Shown here: positions 44,624 through 54,184 of the stretch, piece after piece
Layout: each line of letters begins with the position of its first letter
Numbering within the stretch: position 1 is the first letter of the stretch
DNA from: Clostridium thermarum
GTDB taxonomy: Bacteria > Bacillota > Clostridia > Clostridiales > Clostridiaceae
Direction of reading: 5' to 3'
DNA: 64,000 nucleotides
Assembly: GCF_006351925.1 (NCBI RefSeq)
Contig: NZ_CP040924.1
Location: 1,262,001-1,326,000 of the forward strand
Notes under the pieces: generated by a model
Database searches by the model: none
The model's input: the letters and a program-made list of their open reading frames with translations, nothing else
What the model was told of the DNA's origin: nothing
Program-made: the position numbers and the translations under genes

Positions 44624-45934
44624 ATGAAGGTAGCGTTTGCCACCTTGGGCTGTAGAGTCAATCAATATGAGTCTGAGGCAATGACAGAGAAATTTATCAG
44701 AGATGGATATGAAGTAGTAAAATTTGATGACTATTCGGATGTATATGTTATAAATACCTGCACGGTTACAAATATGGGAGATAAAAAATCCAGACAGATG
44801 ATCAGCCGTGCCAGAAGGACCAACGGAAATGCAATAATTGCAGTAGTGGGTTGTTATTCCCAGGTGGCACCGGAGGAAGTAGCTTCAATAGAGGGTGTAG
44901 ATGTAGTACTAGGCAGCAGAAACAAGGGAGACATAGTCTACTGGGTAAACAGGGCTATGGATGAGAAAAACAAGATAGTAGAAGTTAAAGACGTCTTAAG
45001 AAATAACAAGTATGAAGAGTTAACAATTGAAACCTATCAGGATAGGACCAGAGCCTTTCTTAAGATACAGGATGGGTGTAATAGATTTTGCTCCTACTGT
45101 CTAATCCCCTATGCTCGTGGAGGGGTATGCAGTAAGGACCCTGAAAAGATTATTACAGAGGTAAAGGAACTTGCTTCAAATGGTTTTAAAGAGATAATTT
45201 TATCGGGCATCCACATTGCGTCCTATGGCATGGACTTAGACAGTAATGTGACTCTGGTAGATATTTTGGAACAAATCAATGAGGTGCCCGGCATCGAGAG
45301 AATAAGAATTGGATCCATAGACCCAACCTTTTTTACCGAAGGAGTTATGGATAGAATATCAAAGTTAGACAAATTGTGTCCTCACTTCCATCTATCCCTG
45401 CAAAGTGGCTGTGATGAAACTCTAAAACGCATGAACAGAAGATATAACTCCCACCAATACAGAAATATTGTTCAAGAGCTCAGAAAGAGGATAAAGGATG
45501 TATCTATAACTACGGACATAATAGTTGGCTTCCCGGGAGAAACCGAAAAGGAATTCAATACCACCTATGAGTTTTTAAAGGATTTGAAGCTGACCAAAAC
45601 TCATGTATTTAAGTATAGTCCAAGAAAAGGAACCGCTGCGGCTAAACTTAAGGATGATGTAACCCCTCAGGAAAAAGAAAGAAGAAGCTCACTGCTTATA
45701 GAACTTAACAGAATTAATGAAAAGCACTTCATAGAAAATTTAATACAAAGAGAAATGGATGTTCTGTATGAGCAAAAATCTTCAATTGAAGGGGAATATT
45801 ATGAAGGCTATACTCCAAACTATATAAAGGTGGTTACTCCTTTTGAATATATGGATGTTATCGGGAAAATAATTCCTACAAAAATTATAGGAGCAAAAGA
45901 AGAATTTGCATATGGAGCATCCTTAGAGGTATAA
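44624..45934 (+). CDS. mtaB: tRNA (t6A37) methylthiotransferase MtaB
   Basis: A 436-residue radical SAM methylthiotransferase: N-terminal UPF0004 domain with three Cys (ATLGCRVNQYES, INTCTVT, VVGCYSQ), radical SAM cluster CNRFCSYC, and C-terminal TRAM domain. MtaB makes ms2t6A37 in tRNA. The opening VAFATLGCRVNQYE separates it from MiaB and RimO. Strong GGGGGAATA-spaced site before the ATG. Confidence 0.94.
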   Translation: MKVAFATLGCRVNQYESEAMTEKFIRDGYEVVKFDDYSDVYVINTCTVTNMGDKKSRQMISRARRTNGNAIIAVVGCYSQVAPEEVASIEGVDVVLGSRNKGDIVYWVNRAMDEKNKIVEVKDVLRNNKYEELTIETYQDRTRAFLKIQDGCNRFCSYCLIPYARGGVCSKDPEKIITEVKELASNGFKEIILSGIHIASYGMDLDSNVTLVDILEQINEVPGIERIRIGSIDPTFFTEGVMDRISKLDKLCPHFHLSLQSGCDETLKRMNRRYNSHQYRNIVQELRKRIKDVSITTDIIVGFPGETEKEFNTTYEFLKDLKLTKTHVFKYSPRKGTAAAKLKDDVTPQEKERRSSLLIELNRINEKHFIENLIQREMDVLYEQKSSIEGEYYEGYTPNYIKVVTPFEYMDVIGKIIPTKIIGAKEEFAYGASLEV

Positions 45935-45958
45935 TATGGAATAAAGGAGGTGACAGAT

Positions 45959-46303
45959 TTGGAAGGTTGTATTTTTTGCAAGATAGCCTCAGGTGAAATT
46001 CCTGCTGAGAAGGTCTTTGAAAGTGCTAATGTATTGGCATTTAAAGATATCAATCCTGGTGCACCTGTACATATATTAATTATACCGAAAAAGCATATAG
46101 CCAGTGTAAATGATATAGAGGACCAGGATGTAAACATAATAGGTGAAATATTCATTGCTGCAAAGAAAATTGCAAGCAGTCTTGGTGTTGCAGAAGATGG
46201 CTATAGAGTTGTTACCAACTGTGGGGAAAATGCGGGACAGACAGTCCGGCATCTTCATTACCATCTATTAGGAGGACGATCATTAAAATGGCCTCCAGGC
46301 TAA
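45959..46303 (+). CDS. hinT: HIT-family nucleoside phosphoramidase
   Basis: A 114-residue HIT protein: CIFCKIASGEIPAEKVFESA, and the His triad HLHYHLLGGRSLKWPPG at the C-terminus. TTG at 45959 follows AAGGAGGTGA; the GTG at 45950 is inside that site. The gene is complete and stops 19 nt before the IS30 boundary, so the insertion leaves it intact. Confidence 0.93.
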   Translation: MEGCIFCKIASGEIPAEKVFESANVLAFKDINPGAPVHILIIPKKHIASVNDIEDQDVNIIGEIFIAAKKIASSLGVAEDGYRVVTNCGENAGQTVRHLHYHLLGGRSLKWPPG

Positions 46304-46310
46304 GACTTAT

Positions 46311-46322
46311 GGCAATAATAAA
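46311..46322 (+). repeat. Left 12-bp direct repeat flanking IS30
   Basis: GGCAATAATAAA, repeated exactly at 48049-48060; a candidate target-site duplication. Confidence 0.75.
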
Positions 46323-48048
46323 GGTGAATTGAAAAGTTAACTTCCACTTTGTAGAATTAACTTCCACCGTAAAATCGATACTAGATAAGATTTTTGGTTA
46401 TAAGAGTAATTTTTTGCTTATTTTAGACAAAAATGAGGTATAATTTAAGTAGCTCAAGCAGATTTCAGCTGATTTTGGGTATAGCAAACAAAGGGTGAAT
46501 ATTTTCCGTTTTTTTTGCAAAGGTAAATTCCACCCATTGAAAAAGTTTTAACTTAAGCGCCAGCGGTAATCCCTGCTTGAGTAGGTTAATATTTTAATAA
46601 ACTCGGATTCATGATAATCTCATTTGGTTTGATGAGTTCTGAATCCAACTTTGCGAGCGTTTTAGCGCCGTAAAGGAAGCTGAATACCGAGTATGGAGAC
46701 TGGTCATTCAGCTTTTTTCTTGAATAAGAATTAATGTGACTCATCATCAATGAGATATCCTTCTGTTGAAATGAGTTGAAGCTCTGGCCTTTAGGAACAA
46801 TTCTCCGGATCAATTCATGGTTGTTTTCTGCAGCACCTTTCTGATATGGCGCTGAAGGGTCGCAGTAGAAGATGCGTGTTATGCGGTTTCCCTGCCTATC
46901 AAACTCGATAGCCTTTGGATTTGTAAACTCACTGCCGTTGTCAGTTAGAATGACAGGAAATAGTTTTAGAAAAGTGTCAGGCCCCAGTTCCAAATAAAGA
47001 TTTTCGAAAATATCTATGACGGAACGTGAAGTGTTTGCATCCCTAATAAAAGCAAGCATAAACTGAGAATCAACGAAATGGATAGTGAGCAACACCTTAC
47101 CACCTTTAGTACCTTCAACAGAATCCATTTCAACTACTGGAGTATCAGGATTTTCCTTCATGAATTCAAGAAAATCCTGATATGTGCGTCCAATTCTGTA
47201 GGACTTATCCACTTTAAAATGATTTTTAAGCTTTTTTCTTGGACGATAAACAACTTTTCTTGGAAGGTCAATATTTTTTGTGGAGAAAAGATTGTAATCA
47301 ATATAGTTGTAGATTGATTTTTCACTATGCATGATAAGGTCTCTGTTATTAACGCAGATATGGTGTATAGATTGACCTCTTTGAATGAGTGGGGTTATGA
47401 TTTTATCAAGACGTTTAATCTCGTCCTCAGAAATAGTTATGCCGCTTCGTGACTCAGAACGACGAAGTACATATTCATCATGGGCATAGGAAGCATTATA
47501 GATTGCTTTCTCCAGAGTACATTTTGTAAGGCTAGCACATCCATTGCACACATAAGGTGGCTTAGAGAGTAAGTGACAAGTATATGCTTTGTAATCAGAA
47601 CAGAATTTTGAACAATCTGAACAAAAGCGACAGCGTCGAATTCTACAATGTGATTTCTCACATAGATATGTATGGTTGCAAGTTAAACGATGAATACAGT
47701 TGTTAAAAGGTCTACCGTAAGAACCTGTTCGCTTGTACATGATATGATTTTTAACCTCTTTGGAAATGGTTGTACAATCTCGATCAAGCTCTCGGGCTAT
47801 TGCTTTGAAAGAAAGGGAGGCTTTAAGCATTATTTCAATAGAGACTCTTTCCTCTAACGTAAAGTGTTTGAATTTAGCCATAATGAAAAACTCCTTCCTT
47901 ACCAAGCAAGGATTACTGTAATGACGCATATATCAATATAATAATATTTTGTATTACTAAATTCCACTCTCTATACTCTTTCATATTTGTAGAATTAAAA
48001 TCCACTCTTACCACCTAGAGAGGTGGAATTTACTTTTGCAATTAAAGT
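46323..48048 (-). mobile_element. IS30-family insertion sequence, apparently complete
   Basis: A 1.73-kb element with one transposase gene. Left end GGTGAATTGAAAAGTTAACT and right end (reverse complement) ACTTTAATTGCAAAAGTAAA are imperfect inverted repeats. TAAATTCCAC-like motifs recur inside both ends (near 46336, 46360, 46525, 47964 and 48024), as expected of subterminal transposase sites. The right boundary is confirmed by the fragment at 9483-9510. Between the left end and the transposase stop (46323-46585) there is only non-coding sequence, including an AAGCGCCAGCGG hairpin near 46555. Confidence 0.88.
46586..47881 (-). CDS. IS30-family transposase
   Basis: A 431-residue protein: N-terminal HTH (KHFTLEERVSIEIMLKASLS, then FKAIARELDRDCTTISKEVK), a Cys-rich zinc-finger-like region (about 60-110) and a DDE integrase core with D in VVEMDSVEG, D in ILTDNGSEF and E in KGAAENNHELIRRIVPKG. 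All three catalytic residues are in place and the frame is intact, so it may be active. The start is taken at MAKFKHF (47881), preceded by GGAAGGAG; the longer frame to 47929 reads through that site. Confidence 0.93.
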   Translation of the reverse strand: MAKFKHFTLEERVSIEIMLKASLSFKAIARELDRDCTTISKEVKNHIMYKRTGSYGRPFNNCIHRLTCNHTYLCEKSHCRIRRCRFCSDCSKFCSDYKAYTCHLLSKPPYVCNGCASLTKCTLEKAIYNASYAHDEYVLRRSESRSGITISEDEIKRLDKIITPLIQRGQSIHHICVNNRDLIMHSEKSIYNYIDYNLFSTKNIDLPRKVVYRPRKKLKNHFKVDKSYRIGRTYQDFLEFMKENPDTPVVEMDSVEGTKGGKVLLTIHFVDSQFMLAFIRDANTSRSVIDIFENLYLELGPDTFLKLFPVILTDNGSEFTNPKAIEFDRQGNRITRIFYCDPSAPYQKGAAENNHELIRRIVPKGQSFNSFQQKDISLMMSHINSYSRKKLNDQSPYSVFSFLYGAKTLAKLDSELIKPNEIIMNPSLLKY

Positions 48049-48060
48049 GGCAATAATAAA
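48049..48060 (+). repeat. Right 12-bp direct repeat flanking IS30
   Basis: GGCAATAATAAA, identical to 46311-46322. Confidence 0.75.
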
Positions 48061-48085
48061 AGAAAAGTCATTATTAATGAAATTC

Positions 48086-48115
48086 TTGACAGTCTGTCAT
48101 CATATAATGTATAAT
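48086..48115 (+). promoter_or_regulatory. rpsU promoter
   Basis: TTGACA (48086-48091), 18-nt spacer, TATAAT (48110-48115). The IS30 end is only 38 nt upstream. Confidence 0.8.
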
Positions 48116-48191
48116 ATTCACTGTGTTATTTGTACCCAAAGGCTGATTTTATTATTTGATAAGATAGAGCTAGCGGAGGGAGGGATAATAG

Positions 48192-48368
48192 ATGTCAGAA
48201 ATAAAAGTTGGAGAAAATGAAACTCTTGAAAGTGCTTTAAGAAGATTTAAGAGAAAATGCGCAAGGGCTGGTGTTCTTTCTGAAGTTAGAAAAAGAGAGC
48301 ATTATGAAAAGCCAAGCGTAAGAAGAAAGAAGAAGTCTGAAGCAGCAAGAAAAAGAAAATTCAAATAG
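48192..48368 (+). CDS. rpsU: 30S ribosomal protein S21
   Basis: A 58-residue very basic protein: [40 protein letters not shown] and a Lys/Arg tail [20 protein letters not shown] precedes the ATG. Upstream of yqeY, the normal order. Confidence 0.96.
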   Translation: MSEIKVGENETLESALRRFKRKCARAGVLSEVRKREHYEKPSVRRKKKSEAARKRKFK

Positions 48369-48392
48369 AACTCTTTGAAAGAAGGTATCGAG

Positions 48393-48842
48393 ATGCCACT
48401 TAAAGAAAGACTCCAGGATGATTGGAAGCAAGCTTTAAAGGCTAAGGATAAATTCAGAGCAGATACCATCAGTACTGCTAGAGCAGCCATTCTTCAAGTT
48501 GAAAAGAATGAAGGAGCTGCCAGTGTTGATGACGAAACTATCATTGAAATTTTAGCTAGGGAAGTAAAGCAAAGGCGAGAAGCTATTGCTGAATTTGAAA
48601 AAGGAAACAGACAGGACCTTGTTGATAAGGCGAAAGCCGAAATTGAGATTTTGTTAAGTTACCTTCCTCAGCAGTTAAGTGAAGATGAAATATATGAAAT
48701 AGTACGAGTGGCAGCCGTTGAAGTTGGTGCAAATAGCATGAAAGATATGGGAAGACTGATGGCAGCGGTTATTGAACGAACCAAGGGCAGAGCAGACGGT
48801 AAAGTAGTTAGTACCATAGTTAAAGAGCATTTGAGTAAATAA
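48393..48842 (+). CDS. yqeY: YqeY/GatB-tail-domain protein
   Basis: A 149-residue helical protein: MPLKERLQDDWKQALKAKDK, and KAEIEILLSYLPQQLSEDEI, ending GRADGKVVSTIVKEHLSK. It has the same fold as the C-terminal domain of GatB; the cellular role is not settled. A GAAGG site precedes ATG 48393. Ends in a strong terminator. Confidence 0.93.
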   Translation: MPLKERLQDDWKQALKAKDKFRADTISTARAAILQVEKNEGAASVDDETIIEILAREVKQRREAIAEFEKGNRQDLVDKAKAEIEILLSYLPQQLSEDEIYEIVRVAAVEVGANSMKDMGRLMAAVIERTKGRADGKVVSTIVKEHLSK

Positions 48843-48854
48843 TTTAAAGTGTGA

Positions 48855-48894
48855 AAAGGAATATCCGTAGGGATATTCCTTTATTACTTTTTTT
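48855..48894 (+). terminator. Terminator after yqeY
   Basis: AAAGGAATATCC-GTAG-GGATATTCCTTT with perfect 12-nt arms, then ATTACTTTTTTT. Confidence 0.9.
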
Positions 48895-48906
48895 GAAGAC
48901 TGCCTT

Positions 48907-48936
48907 GTCATTTATTCTATTGACTTCTCATAAATT
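48907..48936 (+). promoter_or_regulatory. Possible sigma-E-type promoter for yqfC-yqfD
   Basis: GTCATTTA (48907-48914), 14-nt spacer and CATAAATT (48929-48936) loosely resemble mother-cell sigma-E boxes. The family is under sigma-E in B. subtilis, which motivated the look. Confidence 0.3.
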
Positions 48937-48966
48937 AGTATGAAAGAAATTTTTTGAGGTGAAATT

Positions 48967-49251
48967 GTGGAAGACAAGATAAATAAGGCAAGGGAAAGTT
49001 TGGCTCATCAATTAGATTTGCCTAGGGATGTAGTCTTAAACATTCCAAAGATAAGCGTAACAGGAAATAATGAAATCACAATAGAAAATCATAAGGGCAT
49101 TGTTTTGTTTGATGAAAAAGAGATAAAGGTAAATTCTAATGTAGGTCTAATATCAATTTCAGGAGAAAAGTTTGAGATTTTATTTTTGGGAGGAAGCACT
49201 ATCACAATCAGTGGAAAATTTAGAGCTATACTCTATGAGGGGACATTATAA
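48967..49251 (+). CDS. yqfC: Sporulation protein YqfC
   Basis: A 94-residue beta-rich protein: QLDLPRDVVLNIPKISVTGN, then NHKGIVLFDEKEIKVNSNVG and GKFRAILYEGTL, the YabP/YqfC family. It starts at GTG after GAGGTG. It overlaps yqfD by one base, the usual coupled arrangement. Its exact function in the spore is not known. Confidence 0.92.
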   Translation: MEDKINKARESLAHQLDLPRDVVLNIPKISVTGNNEITIENHKGIVLFDEKEIKVNSNVGLISISGEKFEILFLGGSTITISGKFRAILYEGTL

Positions 49252-50387
49252 TGAGGTTATCCAAGTATTATAATGGCGTTATAGAAATTGAAATACAATC
49301 TAGAATTCCTGAAAGGTTTATTAACTTACTTTGGAAGAATGAGATAATGGTAAAAAATATTGCCCGCGTCGACATTACGACAATGACCATGGAAATCAAT
49401 ATCAGAGATTATGATAAGATAAAAGATATATGCAAGAGGACGGAAACAAAGGTAAGGATTATAGGCAGGCAAGGACTGTTCTTTTACTTGTTTCAGATTA
49501 AGAGACATTTTTCCCTGGTAGGCGGTGTTGCATTTTTCGCTTTAGCAATTTTGTATCTTTCTACCTTTATGTGGTCTATAGACATTACGGCAGATAAGTA
49601 CATAAGCCCCTATGAAATAAGGCAGAGGTTGTACAGCTATGGCATAAAGCCGGGCATAGCTAAAAGTAAGATCAATGTGAAGCAATTAGAGGATAGGGTT
49701 ATGAAGGATGCAGATGACATAATGTACTTTAGAGCAAGAATTGAAGGGTCCACTCTAAAAATAATTGTAGGGGAAAGGGTTGCACCACCTGAGATAGTAG
49801 AAGACAATGAGCCCTGTGATGTAATTGCAAAGGAAGACGGAGAAATTTTAAGAATATTTTCAACAGCTGGTACACCGGTGGTACAGGCGGGAGACAAGGT
49901 TAAGAAGGGACAAATACTTATAAAGGGTGAACAAGGCAAGGAAGGAGCTGTATACCCGGTACATGCTAAAGGACAAGTCATGGCCAATACCTTCTACGAA
50001 TACGAAAGGGAAATGCAAATAAAGGGTATCAGGTATGAGGCCACAGGAAGAACGGTTGAAAATAGCTATATTGAAGTATTGGGAAAAAAAATATATCTAA
50101 AAAAAGGTTTAAATAAATTTACCAATTATGATAAAATAATAGATAATAAAGGTTACATAAAACGAGAGATTTTTAAAGAAACAAAAGCAGTTGAATTTGA
50201 ACTGGATAAAAAACAAGTGGTGGATAGTACAGTAGAAGAACTGCACAAGAAAACCATGGAATCCTTTGATAAATCTGCCAAGCTAAAGGATACTATTGTG
50301 GAAAGTGAGCAGAACGGCAACAATTTAAAGATCAGGGTTGTGTTTGTGGTGGAAATAGATATAGCGCAAGAACAAAAAGCCAGATGA
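49251..50387 (+). CDS. yqfD: Sporulation protein YqfD
   Basis: A 378-residue protein: N-terminal domain with RISVxxxxER-like RIPERFINLLWKNEIMVKNI, a membrane helix (about 90-110: FSLVGGVAFFALAILYLSTF), a POTRA-like region, and KKGQILIKGEQGKEGAVYPV. Required for normal stage IV development in bacilli. Partner of YqfC. Confidence 0.93.
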   Translation: MRLSKYYNGVIEIEIQSRIPERFINLLWKNEIMVKNIARVDITTMTMEINIRDYDKIKDICKRTETKVRIIGRQGLFFYLFQIKRHFSLVGGVAFFALAILYLSTFMWSIDITADKYISPYEIRQRLYSYGIKPGIAKSKINVKQLEDRVMKDADDIMYFRARIEGSTLKIIVGERVAPPEIVEDNEPCDVIAKEDGEILRIFSTAGTPVVQAGDKVKKGQILIKGEQGKEGAVYPVHAKGQVMANTFYEYEREMQIKGIRYEATGRTVENSYIEVLGKKIYLKKGLNKFTNYDKIIDNKGYIKREIFKETKAVEFELDKKQVVDSTVEELHKKTMESFDKSAKLKDTIVESEQNGNNLKIRVVFVVEIDIAQEQKAR

Positions 50388-50415
50388 AGATTCTGGTATA
50401 GGAGAAGGTGCATAA

Positions 50416-52503
50416 ATGAAGAAATACAATTCAGGAAAAAGTGATAAACTCAATAGAATATATAAAGTTTTAATTTTCCTGTTAACTTTTGTAATATTAT
50501 TTTTTACCCTGATGACAGCAGTAGTGTCTCCCAAGTATTCCGTTAAGGTAGGAGAGATAGCTAAGAATGACATAAAAGCACCCAGGGAAGTGAAGGATAG
50601 GGTAGCTACTGAAGAAAAGTATAGGCAAGTGGAAGAGCAAGTGGAACCTCAATATACTAAGGACAATGAGGTAAAAGAAAATATCATCAATACTATAGAT
50701 TCCCTATTTATTGCACTTAGAGGTGTAAAGTCACTGCTTGTGGAAGATGAAGCCAAAGTGGAGAAATTGAAGGAAAAATCTCCTATACTCCTATCTGAAG
50801 AAGAGTATGTTGGGCTAGTGGCCCTGCAGGATAATGAGGTTGGTACACTACAACAATATCTTGTTGATGTTTTTGAAGATATTTATGATAACAGTAGAAT
50901 CGAAAGCAAGACTGAACATACAACCAGAACCCAAGAGGAGTTAAAAAACAGATTTAACAGTTCAAATTTATCAAGTAATCAAAAAGTCTTAGGTATAAGT
51001 ATTGGATATAAATTAATAAAGCCGAATTACTTTTTTGATGAACAAAAGACAGAAGAGCTAAAAAAAGAAGCTATCAAAGATGTCGAGCCTGTAATGATAA
51101 AAAAAGATCAGATTATAGTTAAATATGGAGAGCCAATTACGGTGAGACAAATTCAGATATTAACTGATCTAGGCTTGCTCAATGATAACCCAGCCATACA
51201 GTTGAGACTTTATATCAGCTTGACGGTACTCCTCTTGGGCATCATGATTTTTCAGTGGCACTATATTTATAAGTTTTATAGATCAGTGTTTGATAATAAC
51301 AAAATTATATTGCTTATAAACTTATTAAGCTGCGTATCCGTGATAATCTCAAGGACTATGGGGATAATTTCACCTTATCTTATTCCCTTTGCATGCATAC
51401 CACTGCTGATGACCTTGCTGGTAAATTATAAGATATCTCTGGTCATAAATATTCTGAATGTGATACTGATAAGCGGTAGTGTAGGTTTTAATATTGAAGC
51501 CGTTATCCTTGCAGTAGTCAATACAGTGATAGGAGCTGTGGTGCTTAGAAAGATGCAGGCAAGAAACGACATATTCTACTCTACGGCAGTAATCGTCATA
51601 GTAAATGTGGTGTGTACTTTCTGCATAGGCACTCTACTAAGCAATAACTATCTCGAAGTATTGAAAAGAGCGGGGCTTGCTTCAGTAGGTAGTATCACTG
51701 CTGCAGTACTTACAATTGGCTTGCTGCCATTTTTTGAATTTACCTTTGATATTGTTACTGCCATGAAATTGCTTGAACTTGCAAATCCTAATCAGCCCTT
51801 GTTAAAGAGACTGCTTATTGAGGCGCCGGGGACTTACCATCACAGTGTAATGGTAGCCAATCTTGCAGAGGTGGCTGCGGAAGATATCGGTGCTAACTCA
51901 ATTCTTGCAAGAGTTGGAGCTTATTATCATGATGTGGGAAAAATAAAAAGACCCTACTTCTTTAAAGAAAACCAGATGGGCATGGATAATCCACATGACA
52001 AGATAGCTCCAAATTTGAGTGCCATGATCATCACATCCCATGTAAAAGACGGACTGGAGTTGGCAAAGGAATACAAGGTACCGGTGGTTATACAGGATAT
52101 AATTGCCCAGCATCATGGCAATTCCTTAGTTAAATATTTTTATATAACAATGAGAAATAATGCACAAAATATAGAGGATGTTAAGGAAGAAGATTTCCGG
52201 TATGCTGGACCTATTCCTAAGGCGAAGGAGACAGCTCTAGTCATGCTGGCTGATAGCGTTGAAGCGGCCGTTAGATCTATAAAAGAGCCTTCTATAGAAA
52301 AGATAGAAACCATGGTAAATAATATTTTTAAGGATAAACTAAATGATGGACAGTTAAGTGGCTGCGATTTGACCTTATACGAGTTGAAAAAAGTAAAAAA
52401 GGCTTTTCTTAAGGCGCTGACAGGTCTCTATCATCAAAGAATAGAATATCCTGAAGAAAACAAAATTATTAAAGCCGAGGAGATAAAAAATGATTTACAT
52501 TGA
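50416..52503 (+). CDS. pgpH: PgpH-type 7TM-HD phosphodiesterase
   Basis: A 695-residue protein: one N-terminal helix (about 17-37), an extracytoplasmic 7TMR-HDED domain (about 40-270), seven helices (about 285-460) and a cytoplasmic HD domain (about 475-680) with [22 protein letters not shown] and AQHHGNSLV. PgpH proteins hydrolyse cyclic-di-AMP. Together with the GGDEF/HD-GYP protein at 6.7-8.4 kb it shows that both cyclic dinucleotides are likely used. It overlaps ybeY by 14 nt. Confidence 0.93.
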   Translation: MKKYNSGKSDKLNRIYKVLIFLLTFVILFFTLMTAVVSPKYSVKVGEIAKNDIKAPREVKDRVATEEKYRQVEEQVEPQYTKDNEVKENIINTIDSLFIALRGVKSLLVEDEAKVEKLKEKSPILLSEEEYVGLVALQDNEVGTLQQYLVDVFEDIYDNSRIESKTEHTTRTQEELKNRFNSSNLSSNQKVLGISIGYKLIKPNYFFDEQKTEELKKEAIKDVEPVMIKKDQIIVKYGEPITVRQIQILTDLGLLNDNPAIQLRLYISLTVLLLGIMIFQWHYIYKFYRSVFDNNKIILLINLLSCVSVIISRTMGIISPYLIPFACIPLLMTLLVNYKISLVINILNVILISGSVGFNIEAVILAVVNTVIGAVVLRKMQARNDIFYSTAVIVIVNVVCTFCIGTLLSNNYLEVLKRAGLASVGSITAAVLTIGLLPFFEFTFDIVTAMKLLELANPNQPLLKRLLIEAPGTYHHSVMVANLAEVAAEDIGANSILARVGAYYHDVGKIKRPYFFKENQMGMDNPHDKIAPNLSAMIITSHVKDGLELAKEYKVPVVIQDIIAQHHGNSLVKYFYITMRNNAQNIEDVKEEDFRYAGPIPKAKETALVMLADSVEAAVRSIKEPSIEKIETMVNNIFKDKLNDGQLSGCDLTLYELKKVKKAFLKALTGLYHQRIEYPEENKIIKAEEIKNDLH

Positions 52504-52993
52504 GAATGGACAGGGAAAAATTAAGTGGGACAGTGAAACAGAAGAATTGCTAAAGGCTGTAATTGACTTTGCTGTAAAGGAGGAAGGAGTCACTTGCGGC
52601 TATCAGATAAGCGTACTTTTGGTAGAGAATGAGGAGATACGAAGCATTAATTGGGAGCATAGAAGAATTGATAAAGTAACGGATGTCTTGTCATTTCCAA
52701 TGCTGGATTATCCCAGTGGAAAGGTATATAAAGAAGTTTATACCGATAATAATTTTGATAGCAGTATGCTTGATGGAGTAGAACTGGTTCTCGGTGACAT
52801 CGTTATTTCACTTGAAAGGGCCATGGAGCAGAGTATAGATTACGGCCATTCCTTTAAAAGAGAGCTTACTTACTTGATAATACACTCCGTACTTCATCTC
52901 TTGGGTTATGACCATATGCAAGAAGAAGATAAGTTAAGAATGAGGGAAAGAGAAGAATATATACTTTCTAGATTCAATATCAATAGAGATTAA
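52490..52993 (+). CDS. ybeY: rRNA maturation endonuclease YbeY
   Basis: A 167-residue zinc enzyme with the motif [11 protein letters not shown] (HxxxHxxGxDH) and [10 protein letters not shown] upstream. It acts in 16S 3' end maturation and ribosome quality control. Overlaps pgpH and is followed by the DgkA fusion 18 nt on. Confidence 0.95.
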   Translation: MIYIENGQGKIKWDSETEELLKAVIDFAVKEEGVTCGYQISVLLVENEEIRSINWEHRRIDKVTDVLSFPMLDYPSGKVYKEVYTDNNFDSSMLDGVELVLGDIVISLERAMEQSIDYGHSFKRELTYLIIHSVLHLLGYDHMQEEDKLRMREREEYILSRFNINRD

Positions 52994-53011
52994 AGGCATT
53001 GAGGAGAGATT

Positions 53012-53710
53012 ATGAAAATAAGGAAGCTTGTGGATAGTTTTAATTATGCAATAGAGGGGATAATATATGCAGTAAGAACTCAAAGAAATATGCGAATTCA
53101 TATGGCAGTAGCCCTGTTGGTATTAACAGCTTGTTTCTTTTATGATCTAAGCAAGGTAGAACTGCTTATTTTGACAATCACTATTACCATAGTGATAGCT
53201 GCTGAACTTGTAAATACAGCGGTAGAAAGTGCAATTGATGCTACCACAAATTATTATCATCCTTTGGCAAAAATTGCGAAGAACACTGCAGCCGGGGCTG
53301 TACTTGTAACTGCAATAAATGCAGTTATCGTCGGCTATATAATTTTCTGGGATAAGTTAACAGATATCACCTTCAGCGTAATAACTAAGGTAAAGCAATC
53401 GAATCCATATATGATGTTTCTGGTTTTGGTAATAGTGTCTATTGCTACTATAGTAGTAAAGGCTATCTACGGAGAAGGCACACCTTTAAGAGGTGGCATG
53501 CCCAGTGGTCATAGTGCATTAGCTTTCTCTATAGCTACTACAATAGCTTTGATAACTGAGGAGCCACTTTCTATAATGCTCAGTTTTCTGCTGGCTTTTA
53601 TTGTAGCACAAAGCAGGGTGGATACAGAAACCCACTCCATATTAGAAGTATTGATGGGAGCGGTCTTTGGCACATTACTAACGCTTTTTATATTCAGAGT
53701 TTTTAGCTGA
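53012..53710 (+). CDS. dgkA: Lipid kinase-phosphatase fusion (DgkA plus PAP2)
   Basis: A 232-residue membrane protein. Residues 1 to about 118 are the undecaprenol/diacylglycerol kinase domain (NYAIEGIIYAVRTQRNMRIH, with AAELVNTAVESAIDATTNYY). Residues about 130-230 form a PAP2-type phosphatase with K...LRGG, PSGH (GGMPSGHSALAF) and SRVDTETHSILEVLMG. By family, one half phosphorylates the polyprenol lipid carrier and the other removes phosphate. Such fusions are known in clostridia. Whether both halves are active cannot be read. Confidence 0.88.
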   Translation: MKIRKLVDSFNYAIEGIIYAVRTQRNMRIHMAVALLVLTACFFYDLSKVELLILTITITIVIAAELVNTAVESAIDATTNYYHPLAKIAKNTAAGAVLVTAINAVIVGYIIFWDKLTDITFSVITKVKQSNPYMMFLVLVIVSIATIVVKAIYGEGTPLRGGMPSGHSALAFSIATTIALITEEPLSIMLSFLLAFIVAQSRVDTETHSILEVLMGAVFGTLLTLFIFRVFS

Positions 53711-53771
53711 ACCTTCTTACCATTGCAAAGATTTCATTTAATGTTATAATTTATACAACGAGGTGTTCAAT

Positions 53772-54176
53772 ATGAATCATGAGACATTGATAAAAGAGGC
53801 TTTAAAAGCCAGACAAATGGCATACACACCCTATTCTAACTTTAATGTAGGTGCAGCGGTGCTTACTGAAGATGGCAAAGTATATACGGGCTGTAATATT
53901 GAAAATGCATCCTTCGGCGCAACAAACTGTGCGGAGAGAACTGCCATTTTTAAGGCTGTATCGGAGGGATCTAGGACTATAACCGCTATTGCGATTGTAG
54001 GTGATCTTAATTCATATACTTATCCTTGCGGAATATGCAGGCAGGTATTTTTGGAGTTTGCTAAAGATGAAAATATAGAAATTATTTTAGCAAAGAATGA
54101 GAAAGATTATGTAGTAGAAAGACTTAAAGATATAATCCCGGGGGCATTTACAAAAAAGGATCTGAATAAGGAGTAG
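53772..54176 (+). CDS. cdd: Cytidine deaminase
   Basis: A 134-residue zinc enzyme: [13 protein letters not shown], catalytic NCAERTAIF and PCGICRQ zinc ligands. Salvages cytidine to uridine. ATG at 53772 follows ACGAGGTG; GTG at 53763 lies in it. Placed before era as usual. Confidence 0.95.
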   Translation: MNHETLIKEALKARQMAYTPYSNFNVGAAVLTEDGKVYTGCNIENASFGATNCAERTAIFKAVSEGSRTITAIAIVGDLNSYTYPCGICRQVFLEFAKDENIEIILAKNEKDYVVERLKDIIPGAFTKKDLNKE

Positions 54177-54184
54177 ATAAACTA

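Noticed and set aside
46304-46585. A hidden gene between hinT and the IS30 transposase
   Set aside because: No open frame with a start signal; the segment is the left non-coding end of the IS with its repeat motifs and a hairpin.
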